From Acidaminobacter sp. JC074 (GTDB taxonomy: Bacteria; Bacillota; Clostridia; Peptostreptococcales; Acidaminobacteraceae), in contig NZ_VANV01000034.1 in NCBI RefSeq assembly GCF_022496765.1, positions 1 to 43,087 of the forward strand: a stretch of DNA of 43,087 bases. Direction: 5' to 3'. Under the pieces are notes generated by a model. The model worked only from the letters and a program-made list of their open reading frames with translations. It had not been told where the DNA came from and did not search any database. This document shows positions 22,727-31,155 of this stretch, piece by piece (position 1 is the first letter of the stretch; every line of letters begins with the position of its first letter). A program made the position numbers and the translations under genes.

Positions 22727-23323
22727 CTTTAATGCGTAAAAGAATGGTACGAGTATTGGTACCAATGAAGATAAAACAACACCATTGAAGAAAGAGATAA
22801 CAACGACCTCTGGATTGGTGTATCTAGATACCAGTGGTAACATGGTATCCATGGATGCTGCACCTGACGGTGCTATGGTTGTATAGTCATTTAAGTACTT
22901 AGCTAAAAATGGGATGGTGAGTATGGCAAATATCTCCCTAAAGACGTTGGTCATAAATGAAATAGCCCCAATTTCAGCACTATGTAATTTCGTTAATAAG
23001 ATGCCTGATAAAGAATACCAGCCATAGCCTGCGCCAACAGCCAAACTGAGATTGTTATCCATTTTAACGATAAGGCCTGCAATTAAGCTACCTGCTATAG
23101 AACCGACAACAATTGAAAGTGGCACAATGATTAGGAGTAAACCGTGTTTCTTTACATCCTTAAAGATAGACTTGTTCATCCCTATATCGATGCCTACAAA
23201 TAAGATCAAAATATTCAAGGCAATGGTTGTAAACATATCCATATGGGGTGCGATAGACTCTGGGAGAATGGTCATACCAGCCAAGATTCCCAGCCCGATA
23301 GCTGCTAAAATTGAAATGGTCAT
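22724..23323 (-). CDS. lysO: LysO-type lysine exporter, C-terminal part
   Basis: A 199-residue membrane protein with about six segments, matching the C-terminal portion of LysO/YbjE (GAGYGWYSLSGILLTK is the recognised motif). Its ATG overlaps the stop of the upstream gene (ATGA) and has AAAGGAG before it, so the two halves are translated in step. LysO exports L-lysine and toxic analogues such as thialysine. The two-gene form is known in Firmicutes and is not a recent frameshift, because each part has its own start and ribosome binding site. Confidence 0.85.
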   Translation of the reverse strand: MTISILAAIGLGILAGMTILPESIAPHMDMFTTIALNILILFVGIDIGMNKSIFKDVKKHGLLLIIVPLSIVVGSIAGSLIAGLIVKMDNNLSLAVGAGYGWYSLSGILLTKLHSAEIGAISFMTNVFREIFAILTIPFLAKYLNDYTTIAPSGAASMDTMLPLVSRYTNPEVVVISFFNGVVLSSLVPILVPFFYALK

Positions 23324-23595
23324 TTGCTTCTCCTTTCAAATAAAGTTGTACTTAAATAAACACATATGATGCTGAATAATGTCGTTAGAACTGCAAATAC
23401 AAAACCAATCCAACCGATGTCTTTTAGGTTGTTAAGTAAGTCCTTGTTAAGTCCTAAACCGGCCCCCATTGCAAATAAGAGGAGGGTAACACCAACAAAT
23501 TGAAATTTGCTTATGATATTTTTGATCTTGTCTGTTGGTTTTAAAACACTCCCAATGCCTATACCAACAATTAATACGATAATAATACTCCACAT
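23320..23595 (-). CDS. LysO-type lysine exporter, N-terminal part
   Basis: A 91-residue protein with about three membrane segments, equivalent to the DUF340-like N-terminal part of LysO. Residues LLLFAMGAGLGLNKDLL form the conserved loop of that region. AAGGAG precedes the ATG. It is the first gene of the pair and is divergent from the rhodanese gene. It presumably assembles with the 199-residue part to make the transporter. Confidence 0.85.
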   Translation of the reverse strand: MWSIIIVLIVGIGIGSVLKPTDKIKNIISKFQFVGVTLLLFAMGAGLGLNKDLLNNLKDIGWIGFVFAVLTTLFSIICVYLSTTLFERRSK

Positions 23596-23650
23596 AAAAT
23601 TTCTCCTTCTGTATTAGTGTAAGATGAAAACCTGTTTTTTACAATAGATA

Positions 23651-23702
23651 TTGATTATAAGATAGTCATATGTTACTATTAGATAAACCCCTATAGTAGG
23701 GG
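23651..23702 (+). promoter_or_regulatory. Rhodanese promoter with C4/G4 operator-like dyad
   Basis: TTGATT (23651-23656), 17 bases, TACTAT (23674-23679). The dyad CCCCTA-TAG-TAGGGG (23688-23702) then lies across the expected transcription start and ends beside the ribosome binding site. C-tract/G-tract dyads are typical of CsoR/CstR-family repressors, and CstR controls rhodaneses, but the spacing here (7 bases between C4 and G4) is wider than usual. Confidence 0.5.
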
Positions 23703-23715
23703 GGTGGAGGTGCAT

Positions 23716-24066
23716 ATGATTTATATTGTTTTAATTGTTGTTGCTTTCTTGATTTTTAGAAAGATAACAGAACCTAAAGTGACCCATATTGATCAGGCTA
23801 CTTTAGAAACTTATTTAAAAGATAAGAAGAAATACCAGTTTATTGATGTAAGAACGTCAAATGAGTTTAACAGTCATAAGTTAAAGGGCTTTAAGAACAT
23901 GCCTTTGCAAACTCTAAATAAACATCTTGATAAGCTATCAAAAGACCAAGCCATCGTTTTGCTATGCGCAACAGGCTCAAGAAGCATGAATGCTGCAAGA
24001 GTTTTAAAGAAGGCGGGTTTCGACAACTTAATTAACGTTAAAGGAGGTTTAAGTCGTATGACTTAA
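23716..24066 (+). CDS. Membrane-anchored rhodanese
   Basis: A 116-residue single-domain rhodanese (thiosulfate/persulfide sulfurtransferase) with an N-terminal membrane anchor (~1-15). IDVRTSNEF is the conserved early motif, and the active-site loop CATGSRS carries the catalytic C84. The ATG at 23716 follows GGAGGTG; an in-frame GTG at 23704 is part of that site. The hydrophobic N-terminus places the domain at the membrane, probably on the cytoplasmic side since residues after the anchor are basic. It has its own promoter with an operator-like dyad and its own terminator. Confidence 0.88.
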   Translation: MIYIVLIVVAFLIFRKITEPKVTHIDQATLETYLKDKKKYQFIDVRTSNEFNSHKLKGFKNMPLQTLNKHLDKLSKDQAIVLLCATGSRSMNAARVLKKAGFDNLINVKGGLSRMT

Positions 24067-24081
24067 ACCTTTATTACTTTA
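24045..24081 (+). terminator. Terminator overlapping the rhodanese stop
   Basis: An 11-bp perfect stem (24045-24055 with 24060-24070, loop GTAT) covers the last codons and the stop codon of the rhodanese gene, followed by a T-rich tail. Confidence 0.7.
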
Positions 24082-24094
24082 CTTGAGGATCCTG

Positions 24095-24123
24095 TTGACA
24101 TGGAAATACTCGCGTGCTATTCT
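24095..24123 (+). promoter_or_regulatory. Strong promoter of the AspT-like permease
   Basis: TTGACA (24095-24100), 17 bases, TATTCT (24118-24123). Transcription would start near 24130. Confidence 0.7.
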
Positions 24124-24138
24124 TCTATTGAACTTAAT

Positions 24139-24160
24139 GCCCTCTTAAAGGGCTTTTTAT
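24139..24160 (+). terminator. Hairpin-T-run inside the permease leader
   Basis: GCCCT-CTTAA-AGGGC followed by TTTTTATTT, only about 10 bases after the predicted transcript start and 24 bases before the start codon. It may be an attenuator, a 5'-end stabiliser, or a leftover terminator for read-through from the rhodanese gene. Confidence 0.55.
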
Positions 24161-24183
24161 TTGCAACAACAAAAGGAGGCTAT

Positions 24184-25293
24184 ATGAAGGGGATACTTGC
24201 AAACCCTCTCTTTATCATCGCCCTAGTGGTAATGGTGGGACAAGTACTTGGAAATATTGAATACAAGCACATTAAACTGGGTGGTTCTGCAACCTTATTT
24301 GTAGGCTTATTTTTAAGCTACTCTTTAAAGGCTTTTATGTCTATAGATCTGGTCATTGATAAAACACTTTTCTTGATGAGTTTAATTGGCTTTATTGCCA
24401 CTGTTGGTTTAGCCGCTTCAGGTAATATCATAAATACCTTAAAAAAATATGGCCTTAAGTTTATGATTCTTAGTTTCTTTGTAACAGCAACAGGTGGTCT
24501 TATGACTTATATAATGATCTCTAGACTTAATACACCTTATCAGGTAATAGGATCGTATGTAGGAGCCTTAACCAGTTCGCCTGGTCTAGCATCAGCTTTA
24601 GAACTTGCTGGTACAAACAGTCCAAATGTTGGTCTTGGTTATGCCATTGCCTATGTGCCTGGTGTCTTAGTGGTTATTTTGTTTGCTCAGATCATGGGCA
24701 GAGCTCAAAACACTGTATCTAAATCTCATAAGCCTATAGAAGAAAACGAGTATGGCTTCAATATCGGTGCTTTTATGTTGGTTATCCTACTTGGTATATT
24801 GTTAGGGTCTTTCAAGTTAAAGATTACAGATTCAGCTTCTTTATCACTTGGGATGACGGGTGGCGTATTGGTTTCAGCCTTGATACTTGGATCGATCAAG
24901 TCTATTGGTAAGGTTTCCTTTCAGTTTAACCACAAGCAGTTACAGATTATTAGAAATATATCTTTAAACCTATTTCTTTCTATTGTGGGCCTTAACTATG
25001 GCTACTCAGCCATGGTTGCAGTTAAAACTTCCGGTCTTGCCTTGTTATTTGTGGGGCTCCTAACGGGTATTACAAGTATCCTTGTGGGGATGATAGTTGG
25101 TAAATATTTATTGAAGATAGAAACAGTTTATCTTGTGGGCGGTATTTGCGGAGGTATGACTTCTACACCTGGTCTAGCAGCTGCCATTGAGAAGTTTAAT
25201 GAAGAAGAGGTTGTGACAGGCTATGGTGCAACTTATCCATTTGCTTTGATTTTTATGATTTTATTTACAAACCTACTCTTTATAGGGTATTAA
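24184..25293 (+). CDS. AspT/YidE-duplication-type permease
   Basis: A 369-residue membrane protein with about ten segments in two repeated halves. Each half has the same motif, TSSPGLASALELAG...GYAIAYVPG and TSTPGLAAAIEKFN...GYGATYPFA, which is the hallmark of the AspT/aspartate-alanine exchanger duplication. The central RCK (TrkA-C) domains of full-length AspT (~560 residues) are missing. AAAGGAGG precedes the ATG at 24184; an in-frame ATG at 24100 lies within the promoter. The substrate is probably a small carboxylate or amino acid. Confidence 0.85.
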   Translation: MKGILANPLFIIALVVMVGQVLGNIEYKHIKLGGSATLFVGLFLSYSLKAFMSIDLVIDKTLFLMSLIGFIATVGLAASGNIINTLKKYGLKFMILSFFVTATGGLMTYIMISRLNTPYQVIGSYVGALTSSPGLASALELAGTNSPNVGLGYAIAYVPGVLVVILFAQIMGRAQNTVSKSHKPIEENEYGFNIGAFMLVILLGILLGSFKLKITDSASLSLGMTGGVLVSALILGSIKSIGKVSFQFNHKQLQIIRNISLNLFLSIVGLNYGYSAMVAVKTSGLALLFVGLLTGITSILVGMIVGKYLLKIETVYLVGGICGGMTSTPGLAAAIEKFNEEEVVTGYGATYPFALIFMILFTNLLFIGY

Positions 25294-25337
25294 ACATGCT
25301 AATGATTTTAAAACTGGTAAAATAAAATACAAGGCAA

Positions 25338-25370
25338 TAAAAAAAACACAATCCTAGGATTGTGTTTTAG
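25338..25370 (-). terminator. Bidirectional terminator between permease and cold-shock genes
   Basis: A 22-bp perfect palindrome AACACAATCC-TA-GGATTGTGTT, with a run of eight T on the minus strand and four on the plus strand. Confidence 0.85.
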
Positions 25371-25377
25371 TGTTTAA

Positions 25378-25578
25378 TTAGCCAACAACTGTGATGTTTT
25401 CAGCTTGAGGACCTTTTTGTCCTTGAGTTACGTCAAAAGAAACCTTTTGGCCTTCTTCTAAAGTTTTGAAACCATCAATGTTGATTTGAGAGAAGTGAGC
25501 GAATACGTCTTGTCCATCTTCACCTGTAATAAATCCAAATCCTTTTTCAGCGTTAAACCATTTTACTGTACCAGTCAT
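25378..25578 (-). CDS. Cold-shock (CspA-family) RNA-binding protein
   Basis: A 66-residue single cold-shock domain. KGFGFI (RNP1) and VFAHF (RNP2) are both present, and MTGTVKWFNAEKG is the standard opening. It binds single-stranded RNA as a chaperone. AGGAGG precedes the ATG. The upstream region on the minus strand is long (about 150 bases to a TTGACA at 25742-25747), which suits the long structured leaders of csp genes. It is monocistronic. Confidence 0.97.
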   Translation of the reverse strand: MTGTVKWFNAEKGFGFITGEDGQDVFAHFSQINIDGFKTLEEGQKVSFDVTQGQKGPQAENITVVG

Positions 25579-25853
25579 GAGTACCTCCTATATTGATTCA
25601 TGTTTTTTTAAATCTCCGTAAATCATTTTCACGTATGTCTTAATTAGGAGAATACACTGGTAACTCTAATTCAGATATATCGGGTAAAACATTCACTTCT
25701 AATTTAAACCTCATCTACACCCTAACATTTAACTATATGTATGTCAAGCTTTATGTTGTTAATATATAGAAAAGTAATATTTAATTTCCTTAGTCCTTAT
25801 CAATGTTCTACGAACTGTGAAATAATTAGTAATAAAGTGCTTTTGAGTAGGCT
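25579..25853. other. Leader and promoter region of the cold-shock gene
   Basis: Noncoding A+T-rich DNA between the divergent csp and tetR genes. On the minus strand, TTGACA (25742-25747) may be a -35, with a weak -10 (TAGGGT) 17 bases on. The remaining ~140 bases up to the csp start would be a long untranslated leader. No known RNA family is recognised. Confidence 0.4.
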
Positions 25854-25926
25854 GACCGATACGGTCGGTTTAACTTGACCAAAGTGGTCGGTCTGTGTTA
25901 TACTTAAATTGACCATAGTGGTCGGT
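25854..25926 (+). promoter_or_regulatory. Promoter with three TetR operator copies
   Basis: GACCGATACGGTCGGT (25854-25869), GACCAAAGTGGTCGGT (25877-25892) and GACCATAGTGGTCGGT (25911-25926) share the dyad GACC-N5-GGTC plus GGT. A -35 TTGACC (25875-25880) overlaps copy 2 and the -10 is TATACT (25899-25904), so copy 3 covers the start point. This is the layout of a self-repressing TetR-family gene. Confidence 0.85.
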
Positions 25927-25941
25927 ATGGAGGTGATAAGT

Positions 25942-26541
25942 ATGGATGTCGTCTTTAAAGCATCGGATTTAGAAAAAAGAGATAGAATCATAAATGCTGC
26001 ACTTGAAGAGTTTTCGATTAATGATTTTGAAAAAGCTTCCACCAATATGATTGTAAAAAGAGCTAAGGTTTCAAAGGGGCTCTTGTATCATTATTTTTCA
26101 AGCAAGAAAGAACTTTATGACTACTTGGTAGAGTTTGTCTTTATCACAATAGGTAATTCCATAAAAGATAAATTAGATGATATGGACAGTGACTTCTTTG
26201 TAAGGATACGAGATATAGCCATCATTAAAATGAACATCATGCAGGTTTATCCTAAATTGTATGACTTTTCAGTTAAATTGTTGAGGGAAATGTCCTATGA
26301 GGTTTTACTTGAAAAATCAAAGGCTTATAACTTGGATCTTTTTCAAAAGGTTTACTTTGAAAATATTGATTACACTTTATTTAAGGAAGATATTGATGTT
26401 AAAAGAGCCATGGAGATCATAAGATGGACCATTGAGAAATTTGGCGAAAACATCAACTTCTCTGAAGAAAAGGATATGGCCTATCAGGTAGAGGAGATCA
26501 ATAAGTATATGGAGATATTAAGAAAAGCCTTTTATAAGTAG
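25942..26541 (+). CDS. TetR/AcrR-family regulator
   Basis: A 199-residue repressor. Residues ~12-58 form the TetR helix-turn-helix (RIINAALEEF..., then VSKGLLYHYFSSKKEL). The C-terminal ligand domain is variable. GGAGGTG precedes the ATG at 25942; an in-frame TTG at 25909 lies inside the operator. Three operator copies in its own promoter indicate autoregulation. It is followed by the ABC export operon without a clear terminator, so the operon is its likely target through read-through; no operator copy is seen before the adaptor gene. Confidence 0.93.
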   Translation: MDVVFKASDLEKRDRIINAALEEFSINDFEKASTNMIVKRAKVSKGLLYHYFSSKKELYDYLVEFVFITIGNSIKDKLDDMDSDFFVRIRDIAIIKMNIMQVYPKLYDFSVKLLREMSYEVLLEKSKAYNLDLFQKVYFENIDYTLFKEDIDVKRAMEIIRWTIEKFGENINFSEEKDMAYQVEEINKYMEILRKAFYK

Positions 26542-26685
26542 GGGTTGTAATATGACTTAACTTATAATGATTTATATTTACTTTTGATTTAAACCTAATC
26601 AATGTGTTTGTCTCATGATAGGTGGGTATAATATAAAAAAATATAAGAAAATTAGAACAGCAGACCAGCTGAGTATGGAGGTCCT

Positions 26686-27897
26686 ATGAATAAGAAGTTA
26701 ATTATTGTATTGTTGGTATTTGCGGTAATAGGTGTTGGATTATTCTTTGTTTTGACAACAGGTAACATTGGTGCAAAGTACAATACGACTCAGGTAGTAG
26801 AGACAGAAATCGGCAAGTATGTAGGTGATGTCGGAACAGTCTCTTCAAGAAATATAAGAAAGTATTATGGCAACGGTCTTAACAAGGTTGAGTCTTTCTC
26901 GTTAGAGATAGGTGATTCTGTTACAAAGGGGCAACTACTGATTAAATATGAAAACAACATCGATCTTGAAATTCAAAAGGTGAAAAAGCAGATTGAAGGT
27001 GTAGAAGCTACTTATAAGGATTTGCTGTCAGGTACTGATGTTGAAACCATATCATCTGCTAGAATTGAGATTTCTAGAGTCAGTAGCCTATTGGATAATG
27101 CCAAGAAGAACAAGGAAAGAGTTCAAGTGCTTTATGACAATGGGGCTGCAACTTTAGTGGAACTTGAGAGGGCAGATGAAGAGATTAAGAACTATCAAAA
27201 CAGCTTAAATGTTGCAAGGAATAATTACAACCAGGTTTCAAAAGAGATCTCTGAACATGTAAGAGAAAAATATGAAGCTGATATAGATGTTCTCTTGATT
27301 TCATTGGAAATACTAGAATCTAGTAAAGACAAGTATGCGGTTTATGCAGATGTGGATGGTATTGTAACTCAGGTTCATACATTTGTAGGTGATATTCCTA
27401 TGCCTGGTATGGCGATTCTTGAGATTCAAGACCCGACAGAAAAAGTTATTAACGTAGACTTTATGGTAGAAGATGCCCTCCTTATTAAAGAAGCCTTACC
27501 AGCAGAAGTTAACGATTTAGATATGAATATTGTCATTGAGAATTTGAAAGTTGATAAAGTATATCCAACGGCTTTTATCACTTTATCAGAACTTGCTGTA
27601 GAAGAAAATAGACAGCGAGTAGAGATTGGCTTAAAAGACCAAGCTAATGACTTACCATTCGGTTTAGAACTAAATACCCGAGTGATGATTGAAGAAAAAA
27701 GACAAGCACTTGTTGTACCAAAAGGCGCTTTGATCTATAAGGATTCAAAAGTTTATGTAGGTGTCCTTGAAGAGGGAGAAGTGGTTGAGAAAGTCATTAC
27801 AACTGGCATCATGATTAATGGTGATGTGGAAGTGGTTAGTGGCTTGTTAGTAGGCGAAGAGGTTATCCTGAACTATCAGGAGGAAACTGAAGAATAA
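26686..27897 (+). CDS. HlyD-like efflux adaptor subunit
   Basis: A 403-residue membrane-fusion/adaptor protein. Residues ~4-26 are the membrane anchor. A biotinyl-lipoyl-like half follows (SLEIGDSVTKGQLLIKYENN), a long coiled-coil hairpin (~85-190), the second lipoyl half (YAVYADVDGIVTQVHTFVGD), and a C-terminal beta-barrel ending with LVVPKGALIY. A Gram-positive cell has no outer membrane, so it likely couples the ABC pump to the cell wall or assists substrate capture. TGGAGG precedes the ATG. It is first in the four-gene export operon; its TAA is followed at once by the ATPase gene. Confidence 0.9.
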   Translation: MNKKLIIVLLVFAVIGVGLFFVLTTGNIGAKYNTTQVVETEIGKYVGDVGTVSSRNIRKYYGNGLNKVESFSLEIGDSVTKGQLLIKYENNIDLEIQKVKKQIEGVEATYKDLLSGTDVETISSARIEISRVSSLLDNAKKNKERVQVLYDNGAATLVELERADEEIKNYQNSLNVARNNYNQVSKEISEHVREKYEADIDVLLISLEILESSKDKYAVYADVDGIVTQVHTFVGDIPMPGMAILEIQDPTEKVINVDFMVEDALLIKEALPAEVNDLDMNIVIENLKVDKVYPTAFITLSELAVEENRQRVEIGLKDQANDLPFGLELNTRVMIEEKRQALVVPKGALIYKDSKVYVGVLEEGEVVEKVITTGIMINGDVEVVSGLLVGEEVILNYQEETEE

Positions 27898-27915
27898 ATG
27901 GATGAGGAGCTTATT

Positions 27916-28788
27916 ATGAATGATAATGAAGTGATGATTAAAGTGAAAAATCTGTACCATTCATATAGTAACGATGATAATTATTCAGTTACTGATGTAA
28001 CCTTTGAAATAAAAAAAGGTGAGATCTTTGGTTTTTTAGGACCTTCTGGTGCTGGAAAATCAACGACTCAAAACATTCTTGTAGGTCTTTTGCAACTTCA
28101 AAAAGGTGAAGTAGAAGTAGCTGGTTACGATGTAAAAGAGATTAAAAACAAGATGTTCAACAAGATAGGAATGTCATTTGAACAGTCTAATGTTTATAAC
28201 AAGATGTCAGGTTTAGAAAATTTAGAGTTTTATAGAAAGTTATTTGATGTGGAAACCAGAAATCCAATGGACCTTATTAAAATGGTAGGTCTTGAAGGCA
28301 AAGAAAACATCAAGGCGGGCAAATACTCAAAAGGTATGAAACATAGACTGACCTTTGCAAGATCTATGGTCAACAATCCTGAAATGTGGTTTTTAGATGA
28401 GCCAACGACAGGTCTAGACCCTGCAATTGCCTCGCAAATAAAGGACATCATTAGAGCGGAAAACAAGAAGGGTGTCACCATCTTCTTAACAACGCACAAC
28501 ATGTACATTGCAGATGAACTCTGTGATAGGGTTGCCTTTATTGTAGATGGTAAAATCAGATTGATTGATTCGCCTAAAGCTTTAAAACTGAAATATGGTG
28601 AGAAGCTTGTAGAGGTAGAGTACTTAAAAGATGGTGAACTTATAAAGGATACCTTCTCTACAGTTGTACAAGAAGAAAAAGACAGAATGGTAGAGGTCTT
28701 GAACAAGTATGATATACAGACCATGCATACCAAGGAAGCTACTTTAGAAGAAATCTTTATTAAAGTGACAGGAAGGGGTCTCGTCTAG
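27916..28788 (+). CDS. ABC transporter ATP-binding protein
   Basis: A 290-residue nucleotide-binding subunit. GPSGAGKST is Walker A, YSKGMKHRL stands in the signature position (the YSKGM form of drug/antibiotic exporters), MWFLDEPTTGLDP is Walker B, and TTHNM holds the H-loop. The ATG at 27916 follows GAGGAG at six bases; the in-frame ATG at 27898 touches the previous stop codon and lacks a site. A C-terminal extension (~210-290) matches the DUF4162-like tail of this subfamily. It energises the two permeases downstream. Confidence 0.93.
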   Translation: MNDNEVMIKVKNLYHSYSNDDNYSVTDVTFEIKKGEIFGFLGPSGAGKSTTQNILVGLLQLQKGEVEVAGYDVKEIKNKMFNKIGMSFEQSNVYNKMSGLENLEFYRKLFDVETRNPMDLIKMVGLEGKENIKAGKYSKGMKHRLTFARSMVNNPEMWFLDEPTTGLDPAIASQIKDIIRAENKKGVTIFLTTHNMYIADELCDRVAFIVDGKIRLIDSPKALKLKYGEKLVEVEYLKDGELIKDTFSTVVQEEKDRMVEVLNKYDIQTMHTKEATLEEIFIKVTGRGLV

Positions 28789-29904
28789 ATGAAACTATGG
28801 TACAGTTTTTCAAAAGAATTGATTCTTTCTTCGAAAAGTTGGTACTTCTATGTTGAGTTGGCAATGGCAGTGATACTACTACTTCTTTTGGTATTTGTTA
28901 TCCCTGAGGATTTTGATAGTAAAAGTAAACAGTATCTGTATCTTGATACACCTGAAGTGATTCAGGAGAGGTATAAAAAAAATCTGTTAGATGAGGATTT
29001 GGACGAAGTTGCTGAACGGTTAGAAGTTGAAGCAGATAATCAAATGTATCCTGCGACACTTTATGAAACAGAAGAATCAAAAATATATATATTAGAAAGT
29101 AAAGAAGCATTAGATTCATTTTCAAATGTAGAAAGAGTGCCAGCTGTTCATGTAAGAATTAACGAAGACAATCAAATTGTTCACTCTTATTACATGCAGG
29201 GATATGAAACAGAGAAACTAAAAAATCTTTTATTGGTCTATCACAATCGATTGGCTGGTCACGATGTCATTGAAGATTTTTCTAACAATATTGAGGTGAG
29301 AAAACTCTATCAGGATTCAGAGCCTTTAAGTGATAAAGAGAATATGATACCGGTATTTTTGACCTTTAACGGCAGTTTGATGAGTTTGTTCATCATAGCG
29401 GCTTATATCTTTTTAGATAAGAGTGAAGGCATTATAAAAGCCTATGCAATAACAGCATCGTCTGTTTGGCATTACTTGCTCAGTAAGATAGGTGTTATTA
29501 TCCTGACCAGTATCATAACGACTTTGATTATTGCTGTACCGGTGATGGGTACTCAACCGAACTATTTTCTGATGATTCTCTTTATTATTGCATCAGGTTT
29601 CTTTGCAGCATCACTAGGCTTGTTTATGACTTCCTTTTATAAGGACATCGTAGAAGCCTTTGGTGGTATGTATGTTGTTATCGTCATTATGATTATGCCT
29701 AACATCTCCTACTTCACGCCAAGCTGGGATCCTGACTGGGTAAAGGTTATTCCGAGTTATGTGATGCTCCAAAGTTTCAAAGAAACCATCTCTGTTAACG
29801 GCAACGTCACCTATGTACTTGTTGCCTCATTAGCATTCTTAACTCTTGGCCTTAGTATATTTATTCTGGCTAACTATCGATTTAAGAAAACATTATCTCT
29901 GTGA
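28789..29904 (+). CDS. ABC-2-type permease subunit 1
   Basis: A 371-residue membrane subunit. One N-terminal segment (~20-40) is followed by an extracytoplasmic region of ~150 residues, then about five segments in the C-terminal half, the usual ABC-2 exporter topology. Its ATG directly follows the ATPase stop codon, so the two are translationally coupled. It probably forms a heterodimeric channel with the next permease. Substrate unknown. Confidence 0.88.
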   Translation: MKLWYSFSKELILSSKSWYFYVELAMAVILLLLLVFVIPEDFDSKSKQYLYLDTPEVIQERYKKNLLDEDLDEVAERLEVEADNQMYPATLYETEESKIYILESKEALDSFSNVERVPAVHVRINEDNQIVHSYYMQGYETEKLKNLLLVYHNRLAGHDVIEDFSNNIEVRKLYQDSEPLSDKENMIPVFLTFNGSLMSLFIIAAYIFLDKSEGIIKAYAITASSVWHYLLSKIGVIILTSIITTLIIAVPVMGTQPNYFLMILFIIASGFFAASLGLFMTSFYKDIVEAFGGMYVVIVIMIMPNISYFTPSWDPDWVKVIPSYVMLQSFKETISVNGNVTYVLVASLAFLTLGLSIFILANYRFKKTLSL

Positions 29905-29917
29905 AGGAGTGTAAACC

Positions 29918-30922
29918 ATGTTAAAGAAAATTTACTTGGTATTTCTGAGAGATTTGAAAACCAGTGTAAGAAACTTTATGACGCTGTATATCATTGTTGT
30001 ACCTATTATATTCGCTGTAATGATTAACATATTTTCACCCGGTATCAACGATACAACGGTAGAAATTGTTCTTCTGGAAAATGAAAATCCAGCACAAAGT
30101 GAATATTTTAAACAGTTTGCAAAAGTAGAATTGCTGGCTAGTCTTGAAGAAATAGAAGAAAGGGTAGAAAAAAGAGACAATATAGTAGCGGTACTGCCAG
30201 ATCAATCTGGTGACTACTATCTTTTAACTCAAGGTAATGAGCCTGATTTTGTTGTTGATTATGTAAAGAACTTAACTTCTTTTGATTATTACGAAATTAG
30301 GACAGATGAATCCATTGCTGAAATCAAAGATTATGGAAGAGACATACCACCTCTTAAAAAGATTATGGTGAATGCTTCAATGATGCTTTGTTCCGTGCTT
30401 GGAGGTATGATCATTGCTTTGAACATCGTTGAAGAAAAGACTGATAATACAATCTCGGCTATACATTTATCACCTGTATCAAGGCTTGGTTTTATAGCTG
30501 GGAAAAGTATGATAGGTATTTTTGTACCACTCTTGGGTTCAATCTTAATATTGTTGATTACAGGCTTTTGGGAGATCAACTTCTTCCATGCTGTCATCAT
30601 GATTTTAACGTCAGGTATCATCAGTGTTTTGGTTGGATTTATTGAAGGCATCAACAACGATGATGTAATGAATGCTGCGGGTAATATGAAGATGCTATTT
30701 TTACCTTTAATAGGATCTATTGCTGGAGAAGAATTACTTGCAGATAAATGGCAATTTTTATTTTACTGGATACCTTTCTATTGGACTTACAAGGGCAATG
30801 ATTTAGTCTTATCAAACAATGGCTCATGGATGGATGTGCTCAAATATGCAGGCATTGTATTGGCTATATCAGGTGTGGTATTTATCTTGTTGGCGCCAAG
30901 AATTAGAAAAGGTTTAGAATAG
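29918..30922 (+). CDS. ABC-2-type permease subunit 2
   Basis: A 334-residue ABC-2 permease with the same layout as its neighbour: one early membrane segment, an extracytoplasmic domain (~50-140) and about five later segments. KTDNTISAIHLSPVSR is the conserved cytoplasmic coupling helix of ABC-2 exporters. AAGGAG precedes the ATG. Third membrane or ATPase component of the TetR-associated export operon. Confidence 0.9.
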   Translation: MLKKIYLVFLRDLKTSVRNFMTLYIIVVPIIFAVMINIFSPGINDTTVEIVLLENENPAQSEYFKQFAKVELLASLEEIEERVEKRDNIVAVLPDQSGDYYLLTQGNEPDFVVDYVKNLTSFDYYEIRTDESIAEIKDYGRDIPPLKKIMVNASMMLCSVLGGMIIALNIVEEKTDNTISAIHLSPVSRLGFIAGKSMIGIFVPLLGSILILLITGFWEINFFHAVIMILTSGIISVLVGFIEGINNDDVMNAAGNMKMLFLPLIGSIAGEELLADKWQFLFYWIPFYWTYKGNDLVLSNNGSWMDVLKYAGIVLAISGVVFILLAPRIRKGLE

Positions 30923-30945
30923 TTAAAGAAGTGGAGGGACTTATT

Positions 30946-31143
30946 ATGATGATATGGGGAATTTTAGCAATACTTTATGCAGTGATGGTAATTGTCCTAG
31001 CTGTTTTAAAACCAGAAGCAATCTGGAAACTGAAAAAAATACAGTTTTTTATCAAACATATGGGTGATAAGGGTACAGAGATATTCTTCTATGTATGGGC
31101 ACTGATATTCTTGGTATTAGGTGTATGGCTTTTAACTTTATAG
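30946..31143 (+). CDS. Small two-segment membrane protein at end of export operon
   Basis: A 65-residue protein with two membrane segments (~3-22 and ~46-64) joined by a basic loop. Similar small proteins (DUF6199-like) are common in Firmicutes, but no function is known to me. GGAGGG precedes the ATG at 30946; an in-frame GTG 15 bases upstream is in that site. It follows the second permease by 23 bases and ends at a strong terminator, so it belongs to the export operon and could assist or protect it. Confidence 0.75.
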   Translation: MMIWGILAILYAVMVIVLAVLKPEAIWKLKKIQFFIKHMGDKGTEIFFYVWALIFLVLGVWLLTL

Positions 31144-31155
31144 GCAGTGATGAAT

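Noticed and set aside
22724..23595. lysO split into two frames, as if frameshifted
   Set aside because: Each half has its own start codon and ribosome binding site with a 4-base ATGA overlap, and two-gene LysO is known in Firmicutes. This is a natural arrangement.
25579..25853. A riboswitch or known cold-shock thermosensor in the csp leader
   Set aside because: The leader is long enough, but I could not identify any conserved motif such as a cold box, so no RNA element is claimed.
26640..26690. A GACC...GGTC pair before the adaptor gene, as a fourth TetR operator
   Set aside because: The arms are 13 bases apart instead of 5 and lack the trailing GGT, so it does not match the three operators upstream of tetR.
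28230..28733. 167-codon minus-strand frame inside the ABC ATPase gene
   Set aside because: It lies wholly within a strongly conserved ATPase gene on the other strand; it is a shadow.
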